Positions 32,966 to 42,046 of a DNA stretch of 64,000 bases are shown one piece after another. A program made the position numbers and the translations under genes. Under the pieces are notes generated by a model. That model was given only the letters and a program-made list of their open reading frames with translations. It was not told where the DNA came from and did no database searches. Origin of the DNA: Streptomyces sp. 135 (GTDB lineage Bacteria > Actinomycetota > Actinomycetes > Streptomycetales > Streptomycetaceae). Each line of letters begins with the position of its first letter. Position 1 is the first letter of the stretch. The stretch covers positions 4,216,001-4,280,000 of the forward strand of contig NZ_CP075691.1 of assembly GCF_020026305.1 (NCBI RefSeq), read 5' to 3'.

Positions 32966-34045
32966 CTACAGCTCCTTGCGGAACGCCTCCGCCGCCTGGA
33001 GGAAGATGTCATTGGCCTCGGTCTCGCCGATCGTGGCCCGCATCCCCTCACCCGCGAACGGCCGCACCACCACGCCCGCCCGCTCGCACGCCGCCGCGAA
33101 GTCGTTCGTACGGTCCCCGAGCCGCAGCCACACGAAGTTCGCCTGCGTCTCCGGCACCGTCCAGCCCTGCCCGCGCAGCGCCTCGACCACCCGCGTGCGC
33201 TCGGCGACCAGCGAGCCGACGCGGCCCATCAGCTCGTCCTCGGCCCGCAGCGAGGCCACCGCGGCGTCCTGTGCGAGCTGGCTCACGCCGAAGGGCACCG
33301 CCGTCTTGCGCAGCGCGGCGGCCACCGGCTCATGGGCGACCGCGAAGCCCACGCGCAGACCCGCGAGGCCGTACGCCTTGGAGAACGTACGAAGGACACA
33401 GACGTTCGGACGCTCGCGGTAGATCTCGATGCCGTCCGGGACCTCGGGGTCGCGGATGAACTCGCGGTACGCCTCGTCCAGCACGACCAGGACATCACGC
33501 GGTACCCGGTCGAGGAAGCGCTCCAGCTCGGCCCTGCGGACCACGGTGCCGGTGGGGTTGTTCGGGTTGCAGACAAAGATGAGGCGGGTGCGCTCGGTGA
33601 TCGCGTCGGCCATCGCGTCCAGGTCGTGGACCTCGCCCTGCGTCAGCGGCACCCGCACCGACGCCGCGCCGCTGACCTGGGTGATGATCGGGTACGCCTC
33701 GAAGGACCGCCAGGCGTAGATGACCTCGTCGCCCGGGCCGGACGTGGCCTGGAGCAGCTGCTGGGCGACGCCGACCGAGCCGGTGCCGGTGGCGATGTGC
33801 GAGAGCGGCACGCCGAAGCGGTCGGCCAGTTCACTCATCAGGGCCGTGCAGGCCATGTCGGGGTAACGGTTGAAGGACCCGGCCGCGGCGAGCGCGCTCT
33901 CCATGACGCCCGGGAGCGGCGGGTAGGGGTTCTCGTTGGAGGACAGCTTGTAGGCCACCGGACCGTCGGCCGCGGCGGGCTTGCCCGGCTTGTAGGTGGG
34001 GATACCCTCCAGCTCGGCGCGCAGCCTCGGGCTCGTCTCGCTCAC
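32966..34045 (-). CDS. hisC: Histidinol-phosphate / aromatic aminotransferase
   Basis: A 359-residue class I/II PLP aminotransferase. The N-terminal YKLSSNENPYPPLPGV, the CNPNNPTGT motif, the LDEAYREF motif and the Schiff-base Lys in TFSKAYGLAGLRVGFA are all present. It stands alone rather than in a his operon, so it may be the second HisC paralogue of actinobacteria, which acts as an aromatic aminotransferase (Pat); pheA lies in the same region but is not linked. It starts at GTG 34045 with GAGGAGG six bases upstream. Confidence 0.93.
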   Translation of the reverse strand: MSETSPRLRAELEGIPTYKPGKPAAADGPVAYKLSSNENPYPPLPGVMESALAAAGSFNRYPDMACTALMSELADRFGVPLSHIATGTGSVGVAQQLLQATSGPGDEVIYAWRSFEAYPIITQVSGAASVRVPLTQGEVHDLDAMADAITERTRLIFVCNPNNPTGTVVRRAELERFLDRVPRDVLVVLDEAYREFIRDPEVPDGIEIYRERPNVCVLRTFSKAYGLAGLRVGFAVAHEPVAAALRKTAVPFGVSQLAQDAAVASLRAEDELMGRVGSLVAERTRVVEALRGQGWTVPETQANFVWLRLGDRTNDFAAACERAGVVVRPFAGEGMRATIGETEANDIFLQAAEAFRKEL

Positions 34046-34420
34046 CGCAGTCCTCCTCGTACCGGTACCGGCGACAGTTCGAATACTGCTCACCTTATGA
34101 GGATTCGAGGCTGGTGCGAATGGCCTACGGAGATCCGTCTCCGGAAGGCGCGCGGCAAGGGGGAGCGCCCCGCGGTCTTCCGTGCGCCGGTGGCTCACTC
34201 CGTGGCGCGCATCCCTCGTGAAGGTGAGTTGAGACCTCTTCGAGACCTCGCGCATCTGACAGGACCGCGCCAGACGATCAGCGGCAACTAACGCTCACAA
34301 CGTCCAACTACCCTGCATTCCATGGTCATTGGCGCGCTGGAGTCATGCAGAAACGTGCCTGTCAACGAGTGAATATGCGTCCGCGCTACCCACCCCGATG
34401 AGCCCTACTATCGGCTCGCC
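34046..34420. other. Divergent promoter region, hisC and lacI-type gene
   Basis: 375 bases without a gene. TACTAT at 34407, nine bases before the lacI-type start codon, could be a -10 box. No clear LacI-type palindrome was found. A stretch of open frame on the minus strand before hisC lacks family similarity and is not counted as coding. Confidence 0.5.
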
Positions 34421-35542
34421 ATGACAGCAGCAGGGAAGCACCAGGTGAGCCGAGCGGAGACCGCCCGCCGGAGCAACCGGCAGAACCGAGCGGGCATCAG
34501 AGACGTCGCCGCGGCCGCCGGTGTCTCGATCACGACTGTCTCCGATGCCCTCAACGGCAAGGGGCGGCTGCCCGACGCCACCCGACGCCATGTCCGCGAG
34601 GTCGCCGAGCGGCTGGGCTATCGCCCCTCCGCCGCGGCCCGAACCCTCCGTACCGGCAAGTCCGGCCTCATCGGCCTGACCGTGACCACGTACGGGGATG
34701 AACCTTTCACCTTCACCGAATTCGCCTACTTCGCGGAGATGGCCAGAGCCGCCACCTCCGCCGCCCTCGCCCGGGGCTACGCCCTGGTGATCCTCCCGGC
34801 CACCTCGCGCCGCAGTCCGGTCGACGTGTGGTCCAACGTCGCGCTCGACGGCACCGTCGTCGTCGACCCCTCCGACCATGACCCGGTCGTCAGCGAGCTG
34901 GTCAGACAGGGCCTGCCGGTGGTCTCCGACGGCCGCCCCGCGGGGTCGCTGCCCGTCACCGCCTGGGTCGACAACGACCACGAGGCGGCGGTCCTCGAGA
35001 TCCTCGACCACCTCGCGGCGGCGGGCGCCCGCCGGATCGGCCTCCTCACCGGCAACACCACGGACACCTACACCCACCTGTCCACGACCGCGTACCTCCG
35101 CTGGTGCGAGCGCGTCGGACAGGACCCGGTCTACGAGTCCTACCCCGCCCACGACCCGTGCGCGGGCGCCGTGGCCGCCGACCGGCTGCTCGCCAGGCCC
35201 GACCGCCCCGACGCCGTCTACGGCCTCTTCGACCCCAACGGCACCGACCTGCTCGCCGCCGCCCGGCGGTACGGCCTGCGGGTCCCCGACGACCTGCTGC
35301 TCGTCTGTTGCAGCGAGTCCACGGTGTACGCCACCACGGAACCGCCCATCACCACGCTCTCCCTCAAGCCGAGACGCATCGGAACGGCCGTCGTACAGCT
35401 CCTCATCGACGCCATCGAGGGGCTCGACTCGGGCGGGCCCGTCGAGCAGGTGATACCGACCGAACTGATCGTGCGCACCTCGTCCGAGCGACGTCCGCCG
35501 CGCACGACGGTCAGTCCGCCACGCTCCTCGGGCTCGGGCTGA
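34421..35542 (+). CDS. LacI-family transcriptional regulator
   Basis: A 373-residue repressor-type regulator. The HTH reads IRDVAAAAGVSITTVSDALNGKGRLPDATRRHVREVAERLGYRPSAAAR at about residues 26-75, followed by a periplasmic-binding-protein-like domain (about 85-350) with a Gly-rich TLRTGKSGLIGLT hinge and DPNGTDLLAAARRYGLRVPDDLLLVCCSE. No sugar gene lies nearby, so the ligand is unknown and it may be a global or developmental regulator. The N-terminus has a 25-residue basic extension. The start ATG may be leaderless. Confidence 0.93.
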   Translation: MTAAGKHQVSRAETARRSNRQNRAGIRDVAAAAGVSITTVSDALNGKGRLPDATRRHVREVAERLGYRPSAAARTLRTGKSGLIGLTVTTYGDEPFTFTEFAYFAEMARAATSAALARGYALVILPATSRRSPVDVWSNVALDGTVVVDPSDHDPVVSELVRQGLPVVSDGRPAGSLPVTAWVDNDHEAAVLEILDHLAAAGARRIGLLTGNTTDTYTHLSTTAYLRWCERVGQDPVYESYPAHDPCAGAVAADRLLARPDRPDAVYGLFDPNGTDLLAAARRYGLRVPDDLLLVCCSESTVYATTEPPITTLSLKPRRIGTAVVQLLIDAIEGLDSGGPVEQVIPTELIVRTSSERRPPRTTVSPPRSSGSG

Positions 35543-35783
35543 CCCAGACGCTGACTCAGACGATTTCGGGCAGAGGTGGGCCACTAACCCGCCACCAGGG
35601 GGGAAACCTCTGCCCAATTCGGGAGAAAACCTCGGTGAACCGGGGCCTGGGACCGATTCACCACCCCTGGTGCACCACACAGCGGGAGCCGCATTCCTAT
35701 GATGGGCGGACGACACCGCGGGCCGCTGCGACCAGGCAGTCCGTTCTCGGTGCAGATGCGGCGCAATGGTGGTGGAGGGGTCG

Positions 35784-36845
35784 ATGACTCAGGGGGCCGG
35801 TCAGGGACCCGATGTGCGGACGGCGACGCTGCGCGACTTCCGCGTACCGGCGTACGTCCATGAGACGACCGGCCCCGCCGAGGTGAGCCCTCCGGCGCCG
35901 GCTCCGGGGGGGCTGCCGGACGACGGCTACACCCCCACCCAGCGTGACTTGCCGGTCATCAACCGCGGCGACACGGTCCAGGTGCAGGTCATGCCGGATC
36001 CCCCGCAGCCGAGGCCGGGCGACGAGCTCGGCCCGCTGTTCGTCGTGGGCGACGTGCACGGCTATCTGGACGAGCTCCTCGCGGCCCTCCAGGAACAGGG
36101 CCTCATCGACGCCGACGGCAACTGGTCCGCGGGCAACGCGCGCCTGTGGTTCCTCGGCGACTTCACCGACCGCGGGCCCGACGGCATCGGCGTCATCGAC
36201 CTCGTGATGCGGCTGTCCGCCGAGGCCGCGGCCGCCGGCGGCTACTGCAAGGCGCTCATGGGCAACCACGAGCTGCTCCTGCTCGGCGCCAAGCGCTTCG
36301 GCGACACGCCCGTCAACTCCGGCGCGGGCACCGCCACCTTCCAGGCCGCCTGGCTGCTCAACGGCGGCCAGAAGACCGACATGGAGCGCCTGGAGGACCA
36401 CCACCTCCAGTGGATGGCCCGGCTGGACGCGATGGAGGAGGCCGACGGCCACCTGCTCGTGCACTCCGACACGACCGCCTACCTGGATTACGGCGACTCG
36501 ATCGAGGCAGTGAACGACACCATCCGCGAGACCCTCACGCGCAACGACGCCGACGAGTGCTGGGACCTCTTCCGCAAGTTCACCAAGCGCTTCGCCTTCC
36601 GCGACGAGTCGGGCTCCTCAGCCGTACGCGAGCTGCTGGACATGTACGGCGGCACGCGCATCGTCCACGGCCACAGCCCCATCCCCTACCTCCTGGGTGA
36701 CGTCGGCTCCGAGGACGAGTCGGACGGCGGCGGACCGGTCATCGAGGGACCGCACGTCTACGCCGACGGCCTGGCCATCGCCATGGACGGCGGAGTGACC
36801 ATGGCCGGAAAGCTACTGGTCTGCCAACTCCCCCTGGGTATCTGA
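35784..36845 (+). CDS. Metallophosphoesterase (Ser/Thr protein phosphatase family)
   Basis: A 353-residue calcineurin-like phosphoesterase. The signature runs GDVHGYLDELLAAL (about 93), WFLGDFTDRGPDGIGVIDLVM (about 122), LMGNHELLLLG (about 155), a His in LLVHSDTT, and VHGHSPIPYL (about 295), together giving the two-metal site. It could be a protein phosphatase or a nucleotide/diadenosine phosphatase. The first 85 residues are a Pro-rich, probably flexible extension. ATG 35784 is chosen because GGAGGGG lies five bases upstream; ATG 35766 lacks one. It is transcribed alone. Confidence 0.9.
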   Translation: MTQGAGQGPDVRTATLRDFRVPAYVHETTGPAEVSPPAPAPGGLPDDGYTPTQRDLPVINRGDTVQVQVMPDPPQPRPGDELGPLFVVGDVHGYLDELLAALQEQGLIDADGNWSAGNARLWFLGDFTDRGPDGIGVIDLVMRLSAEAAAAGGYCKALMGNHELLLLGAKRFGDTPVNSGAGTATFQAAWLLNGGQKTDMERLEDHHLQWMARLDAMEEADGHLLVHSDTTAYLDYGDSIEAVNDTIRETLTRNDADECWDLFRKFTKRFAFRDESGSSAVRELLDMYGGTRIVHGHSPIPYLLGDVGSEDESDGGGPVIEGPHVYADGLAIAMDGGVTMAGKLLVCQLPLGI

Positions 36846-37025
36846 GCGTTCGCTGGGCAGGCGCCCCCTTACAGGATCACGCCGACCGGGGGTGCCAATT
36901 CTGGAAACCCCCTGTCACCGCGTGCCGTCACGGCTCTACCATCGGCTTATCCGTAGCAGGCTCCCCTCCGTTTCTGCCCGACGGCTCGTAGCCATGCGAG
37001 CCTTAGCCCTACGGAGCATCGGGGG

Positions 37026-37922
37026 ATGCACATGAACAGCGCTCCACACCTGCTCAATGAGGACCGCCCCGAATACGAGCGGATCCTCGACGAGGCGCTG
37101 CGCACCGCACCTGACCGTCCTGAACTCGCCGCAGTGGGCCAGCGGCTCAACACCGAACAACTGCGCACCATGGCCCTGAACGCGACAGCACTGATCACGG
37201 CCGCCGCCACGGCCGAGTACGCGCACTACGTGAAGGTTCGCGAGGAGTTGCGCGAACCTCGACCGTCCTCCACCTCGATTCGCGAAGGGAGTGGACACAG
37301 CGCCGCGGAGTCGGGCTCCGGCGGCATCGGCCTCGCCACGACGATGGGCGAGGTCGCGGAACCCGCGGCGGCGGCAGGAGCCGGGGCGATCGCCGTGGTG
37401 GCGGTCCTCGCCCCCGTCCTCGCCGGGACGGCCGCCGCGATCTTCCTGCTCGTCGGCTACATCCTGAAGATGCTCAACCCCGAGCCCGCCTTCGCGGACA
37501 CCCTGCTCACCGCGGGATGGCTGTTCGGCGCGCTCACCGCCGGGGGCATCCTGGTCGCCGCGGTCGGTCTGCTCCTGACGGCCCTGCGAAACGGCGCCAC
37601 ATCGCTCCATGCGGGACTCCACGGCGAGCAGTACGAGGAAGTGTCCCGAGCCAGGGAAGCCTGGAGTCAGGCGCTCCTCGAACGGGGCGTCGTGCCGTTC
37701 CTCCGGGAGGCCCTGACGGATCCGGGCGCGGCTCCCGCGGCCCGCGCGCCGTCGCACGGGGCCGGAGGAGCCGCGGCGGGCGGCCGCATGCCGCAACTCG
37801 GCTACAACCGGCCCGGATTCAGCAGCCCGGACGGCGGCCGGGCGACGGGATCGCGGCCGAGCTTTTCGAGCCCCGACTTCTCCAGCCCGGACTTCGGCGG
37901 CCCCGAACACAAGCCCGAGTAG
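37026..37922 (+). CDS. Membrane protein of unknown function
   Basis: A 298-residue protein. The N-terminal ~110 residues are soluble and helical (LLNEDRPEYERILDEALRTAPDRPELAAVGQRLNTEQ). Two membrane helices follow (about 115-150 and 165-190), then a helical segment with LHGEQYEEVSRAREAWSQALLERGV, and a Pro/Ser/Gly-rich tail with FSSPDFSSPDFGGP. It is common in streptomycetes but I know of no function. ATG 37032 preceded by GGGGG is an alternative start. It ends at a strong shared hairpin in front of thiC. Confidence 0.8.
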   Translation: MHMNSAPHLLNEDRPEYERILDEALRTAPDRPELAAVGQRLNTEQLRTMALNATALITAAATAEYAHYVKVREELREPRPSSTSIREGSGHSAAESGSGGIGLATTMGEVAEPAAAAGAGAIAVVAVLAPVLAGTAAAIFLLVGYILKMLNPEPAFADTLLTAGWLFGALTAGGILVAAVGLLLTALRNGATSLHAGLHGEQYEEVSRAREAWSQALLERGVVPFLREALTDPGAAPAARAPSHGAGGAAAGGRMPQLGYNRPGFSSPDGGRATGSRPSFSSPDFSSPDFGGPEHKPE

Positions 37923-37926
37923 GCAG

Positions 37927-37971
37927 GGGTGTCCGCAGAGTCGGTCGTCGCGACACTCTGCGGGCACCCCC
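37927..37971. terminator. Bidirectional terminator between membrane protein gene and thiC
   Basis: GGGGTG-T-CCGCAGAGT pairs with ACTCTGCGG-G-CACCCC, a 16-pair stem with one G-T wobble and a 13-base loop, lying between two convergent stop codons. Confidence 0.8.
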
Positions 37972-37992
37972 TACGTGCCTACGTGGTTTCGC

Positions 37993-39798
37993 TCAGTCGG
38001 CGATCGGCAGATAGACCCGGTTGCCGGCGGCGGCGAACTCCTTGGACTTCTGCTCCATGCCCGCCTCGATCTCGCCTTCCGCCAGGTCACCGCCGTGCTG
38101 GCGGCGGATGTCCTGGGAGATCTTCATCGAGCAGAACTTCGGCCCGCACATCGAGCAGAAGTGCGCCGTCTTCGCGGGCTCGGCCGGCAGCGTCTCGTCG
38201 TGGAACTCCCGCGCCGTGACCGGATCGAGGGCCAGGTTGAACTGGTCCTCCCAGCGGAACTCGAAGCGCGCGTCCGAGAGCGCGTCGTCCCAGTCCTGCG
38301 CGCCCGGGTGCCCCTTGGCGAGATCGGCCGCGTGCGCCGCGATCTTGTACGTGATGACGCCGGTCTTCACGTCGTCGCGGTTGGGCAGGCCGAGGTGCTC
38401 CTTCGGCGTGACGTAGCAGAGCATGGCCGTGCCCCACCAGCCGATCATCGCGGCGCCGATGCCCGAGGTGATGTGGTCGTAGGCGGGCGCGATGTCCGTG
38501 GTCAGCGGGCCGAGCGTGTAGAACGGCGCCTCCTCGCAGATCTCCTGCTGGAGGTCGATGTTCTCCTTGATCTTGTGCATCGGGACGTGACCGGGGCCCT
38601 CGATCATCGTCTGCACGTTGTGCCGCTTGGCGATCGTGTTGAGTTCCCCGAGGGTCCGGAGCTCGGCGAACTGCGCCTCGTCGTTGGCGTCCGCGATCGA
38701 ACCGGGCCGCAGGCCGTCACCGAGCGAGTACGTCACGTCGTACGCCGCGAGGATCTCGCACAGCTCCTCGAAGTGCTCGTAGAGGAAGCTCTCCTTGTGG
38801 TGCGCGAGGCACCAGGCGGCCATGATCGAGCCGCCGCGCGAGACGATGCCGGTCTTGCGGCGGGCGGTGAGCGGGACGTACGGCAGGCGCACACCCGCGT
38901 GCACCGTCATGTAGTCCACGCCCTGCTCGGCCTGTTCGATGACCGTGTCCTTGTAGATCTCCCAGGTCAGCTCCTCGGCCTTGCCGTCGACCTTCTCCAG
39001 GGCCTGGTAGAGGGGCACGGTGCCGATGGGCACGGGGGAGTTGCGCAGGACCCACTCGCGGGTGGTGTGGATGTTGCGGCCGGTGGAGAGGTCCATGACC
39101 GTGTCGGCGCCCCACTGGGTCGCCCAGGTCATCTTGTCCACCTCCTCCTCGATGGAGGAGGTGACCGCGGAGTTGCCGATGTTGGCGTTCACCTTCACCA
39201 GGAACTTCTTGCCGATGATCATCGGCTCGATCTCCGGGTGGTTGACGTTGGCCGGGATCACGGCGCGGCCCGCGGCGACTTCGGCCCGCACGACCTCGGG
39301 GTCCATGTTCTCGCGGATCCCGATGAACTCCATCTCGGGCGTGATCTCACCGCGCCGGGCGTACGCGAGCTGTGTCACCGCCTGGCCCGGGCGGCCGCGG
39401 CGCGGCTGGCGGGGGCGGCCGGGGAAGACCGCGTCGAGGTTCTTGAGCCCGCCGCGCGGCGAGGTGTGCTTGATGCCGTCGTCCTCGGGGCGGGGCGGAC
39501 GGCCCACGTACTCCTCGGTGTCGCCGCGGGCGATGATCCAGTTCTCCCGCAGCGGCGGCAGGCCGCGGCGGACGTCGGTCTCGGCGGACGGGTCGGTGTA
39601 CGGACCCGATGTGTCGTACAGGGTGACGGCCTTGCCGTTGGTGAGGTGCACCTGGCGGACCGGCACGCGCAGATCGGGGCGTGAACCCTCGATGTACGCC
39701 TTGTGCCAGCCGATGGACTTCCCGGCCTCCGCCGCGACAGCGTTCTCAACGTGCTCGTCGCTGCTGGAGGCAGGCGTGCGTGCGTCCGATGTGGTCAT
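37993..39798 (-). CDS. thiC: Phosphomethylpyrimidine synthase
   Basis: A 601-residue radical SAM enzyme making the HMP-P pyrimidine of thiamine from aminoimidazole ribotide. The C-terminal cluster-binding motif is CSMCGPKFC. SRGGSIMAAWCLAHHKESFLYEHFEE, GDGLRPGS and IEGPGHVPMHKIKENIDLQQ are canonical. Length is normal. It is transcribed alone behind a TPP riboswitch, so its expression should fall when thiamine pyrophosphate is plentiful. The ATG 39798 start lies just downstream of the riboswitch, whose 3' helix is close to the ribosome-binding region, so translational control is likely. Confidence 0.98.
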   Translation of the reverse strand: MTTSDARTPASSSDEHVENAVAAEAGKSIGWHKAYIEGSRPDLRVPVRQVHLTNGKAVTLYDTSGPYTDPSAETDVRRGLPPLRENWIIARGDTEEYVGRPPRPEDDGIKHTSPRGGLKNLDAVFPGRPRQPRRGRPGQAVTQLAYARRGEITPEMEFIGIRENMDPEVVRAEVAAGRAVIPANVNHPEIEPMIIGKKFLVKVNANIGNSAVTSSIEEEVDKMTWATQWGADTVMDLSTGRNIHTTREWVLRNSPVPIGTVPLYQALEKVDGKAEELTWEIYKDTVIEQAEQGVDYMTVHAGVRLPYVPLTARRKTGIVSRGGSIMAAWCLAHHKESFLYEHFEELCEILAAYDVTYSLGDGLRPGSIADANDEAQFAELRTLGELNTIAKRHNVQTMIEGPGHVPMHKIKENIDLQQEICEEAPFYTLGPLTTDIAPAYDHITSGIGAAMIGWWGTAMLCYVTPKEHLGLPNRDDVKTGVITYKIAAHAADLAKGHPGAQDWDDALSDARFEFRWEDQFNLALDPVTAREFHDETLPAEPAKTAHFCSMCGPKFCSMKISQDIRRQHGGDLAEGEIEAGMEQKSKEFAAAGNRVYLPIAD

Positions 39799-39807
39799 GA
39801 GACCTAC

Positions 39808-39934
39808 TCCCTACGCCGGCATTACCCGGTAACAGGTTCGGCGGTCGACGCAGCGGATTCCGTACGTTCATGCACGACTCGTGCCGTTTCGTACGGAGGT
39901 CAGCGCCCTCTCAGCCCGGTGCTCCGAGCTCCCG
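39808..39934 (-). promoter_or_regulatory. TPP riboswitch (THI element) of thiC
   Basis: Read on the minus strand, the leader contains GGGCTGAGAGGG in the pyrimidine-sensing half and ACCTGTTACCGGGTAATGCC followed by GGCGTAGGGAG in the other half, the invariant core of TPP riboswitches. It ends ten bases before the thiC start codon. Confidence 0.95.
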
Positions 39935-40016
39935 CGATTGCAAAGGTGGCTCCACGCTAGCGTCATGTCGGGCGCGCTGAACAGAGGGCCCCTCCCGTTC
40001 TTGCGATGATCGGTCC

Positions 40017-41417
40017 GTGACCACCACACCCCCGCCGCCGCCTCCGCCCTCACAACCGCCCCGCTCCGGCCCGTCCCCCGACGGCTCCGGGCACGGACAC
40101 GGACACGGCCATACGCACAGCCACGGCCCCGCCGCGCCCGTCTCCCAGCACCTGCGCAAGGTCATCGCGGCGGTGCTGATCCCCTTCGCCACCGCGGTCG
40201 TCGTGGGCCTGTTGGTCCTGTGGCCGGGCGGGACGCCGAGCCATGAACGCACCGGCGTCGGCTTCGACCGGCAGACACAGTCGGCGACGGTCGCCAAGGT
40301 GCAGGAACTGCCCTGCAAGGACCTCAACCCCTCGCAGCCCCAGCCGAACGGCGACACCTCCACCCCCGAGGGCCAGAGCGCCCAGTCCCGGGCCGAGGGC
40401 ACCTGCAAGAAGGCGCTGATCGAGGTGACCAGCGGTGACGACAAGGGCCGCACGTTCACCGAGATCATTCAGCCGGACTCGCCCCGGCAACTGCGCAAGG
40501 GCCAAGAGGTGGTGGTCGCCTACGAGCCCAAGGCCCCCGAGGGCCTTCAGTATTCGGTCACCGACGTGAACCGCAAGATCCCGATGGCGCTTCTCGCCGG
40601 CATCTTCGCGCTCGCCGTCGTGGTGGTGGGGCGGCTGCGCGGTGTGATGGCCCTGGTGGCACTCGCCATCAGCTTCCTGGTGCTGACCTTCTTCATCCTG
40701 CCGGCGATCCTCCAGGGGGCGAACCCCCTGGTCGTGGCGGTGATCGGGGCGAGCGCCATCATGCTGGTCGCGCTCTACCTCTGCCATGGCCTCACGGCCC
40801 GTACCTCGGTCGCGGTGCTCGGCACCCTCATCTCCCTCCTCCTGATCGGCCTGCTCGGCTCCCTGTTCATCGGCTGGGCCGCGCTGACCGGCAACACGGA
40901 CGACAACACCGGCCTCATCCACGGCCTGTATCCGTCCATCGACATGAGCGGCCTGCTGCTCGCGGGCGTCATCATCGGCTCGCTCGGCGTCCTGGACGAC
41001 GTGACGGTCACCCAGACCTCAGCCGTCTGGGAACTGCACCAGGCCAACCCGACCATGGGCTGGCGCGGCCTCTACCGCGCGGGCATCCGCATCGGCCGCG
41101 ACCACATCGCCTCGGTCGTCAACACCCTCGTCCTGGCCTACGCGGGCGCCGCGCTGCCCCTGCTGCTGCTCTTCTCGATCGCGCAGTCCAGCGTGGGCAC
41201 GGTCGCCAACAGCGAGTTGGTCGCCGAGGAGATCGTGCGCACCCTGATCGGCTCGATCGGCCTGGTCGCGTCGGTGCCGGTGACCACCGCGCTGGCCGCC
41301 CTGGTGGTCTCCGCCGACCGCTCCGCCACCGCCGGTCCCGGCGGCCCGGCCATGGCGACCGGCACCCCCGCTCCCCGCTCCTCCCGTGGCGGGAAGGGCC
41401 GCCGCCGCAAGGCCTGA
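40017..41417 (+). CDS. YibE/F-family membrane protein
   Basis: A 466-residue integral membrane protein. The N-terminal ~55 residues are Pro-rich with a His/Gly repeat (HGHGHGHTHSHG) that could bind metal. One helix (about 50-70), a soluble domain (about 75-180) and seven more helices of the YibE/F domain (about 190-445) follow. The transported substrate of the family is not established. It starts at GTG 40017, divergent from thiC; GATGAT seven bases upstream may be a -10 box of a leaderless transcript. An Arg/Lys-rich C-terminus ends the protein. Confidence 0.9.
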   Translation: MTTTPPPPPPPSQPPRSGPSPDGSGHGHGHGHTHSHGPAAPVSQHLRKVIAAVLIPFATAVVVGLLVLWPGGTPSHERTGVGFDRQTQSATVAKVQELPCKDLNPSQPQPNGDTSTPEGQSAQSRAEGTCKKALIEVTSGDDKGRTFTEIIQPDSPRQLRKGQEVVVAYEPKAPEGLQYSVTDVNRKIPMALLAGIFALAVVVVGRLRGVMALVALAISFLVLTFFILPAILQGANPLVVAVIGASAIMLVALYLCHGLTARTSVAVLGTLISLLLIGLLGSLFIGWAALTGNTDDNTGLIHGLYPSIDMSGLLLAGVIIGSLGVLDDVTVTQTSAVWELHQANPTMGWRGLYRAGIRIGRDHIASVVNTLVLAYAGAALPLLLLFSIAQSSVGTVANSELVAEEIVRTLIGSIGLVASVPVTTALAALVVSADRSATAGPGGPAMATGTPAPRSSRGGKGRRRKA

Positions 41418-41505
41418 CGCCGAAAGGGACCCGCGCGGCCCCTTGAGCCGGGAGAAGCCGCGAAATGCACCAATCTGCCATTCATATCTGCCCACCGGTC
41501 GGCGG

Positions 41506-41916
41506 TCAGCCCGCGTTCTGCTCCTCCGCCAGAATCCGGTCGAGCGCCTCGTCGAGGTGCGCGTCGAAATCGGCGAGCGTCCGCTCCTGCCCGAGCGGCA
41601 CCAACCGGTCCGTACGGTCCAGGAAGGCGAGCAGCGGCGGAATGCCCACCCGGAACAGCGCCTGATCCGGGCCGACCTGAAGCCTGATCAGCGCCTCGTC
41701 CATCAACTCGGGATCAGTGGGCTCGATCCGCACATCCCCGACCCCGCACGGCCGGCCCACCCCGTCGATCAACAGCTCCCGGCCGAATGCCCACGTCACC
41801 GGAGCGTCACCGGGCAGATGAAACGTCAGCCGCACGGCAAAAGGATCACCGGTCTCATAGCGCAACTCCACCGGGATACGAAACGAGAGCTCCTCGGAAA
41901 CAAGGAAGCTCATCAT
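41506..41916 (-). CDS. ssgA: SsgA sporulation-specific cell division activator
   Basis: A 136-residue SsgA-like protein unique to sporulating actinomycetes. MMSFLVSEELSFRIPVELRYETGDPFAVRLTFHLPGDAPVTWAFGRELL is close to SsgA itself, and the C-terminal AFLDRTDRLVPLGQE is conserved. SsgA brings SsgB and then FtsZ to division sites and marks new septation and branching sites. It lies next to the IclR regulator SsgR, the same pair as in S. coelicolor. The first ATG is at 41943, but ATG 41916 (or 41913, better spaced from GAGG) gives the expected length. Confidence 0.93.
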   Translation of the reverse strand: MMSFLVSEELSFRIPVELRYETGDPFAVRLTFHLPGDAPVTWAFGRELLIDGVGRPCGVGDVRIEPTDPELMDEALIRLQVGPDQALFRVGIPPLLAFLDRTDRLVPLGQERTLADFDAHLDEALDRILAEEQNAG

Positions 41917-42046
41917 GACCTCTGCCTGAACCGTCTCGTCCATCGCGCCCTACCCCGTCACTTGGCCTTCAAGTGGCCAGGAACCAACTCCCTGACACTC
42001 ATGGCATCTTGCTTAAAGTACACACCAGATCACAAGGAGTGAGTTT

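Noticed and set aside
31540..33459. 639-codon plus-strand frame over cydA
   Set aside because: Antisense shadow of cydA and hisC; crosses the Rex operator and the terminator.
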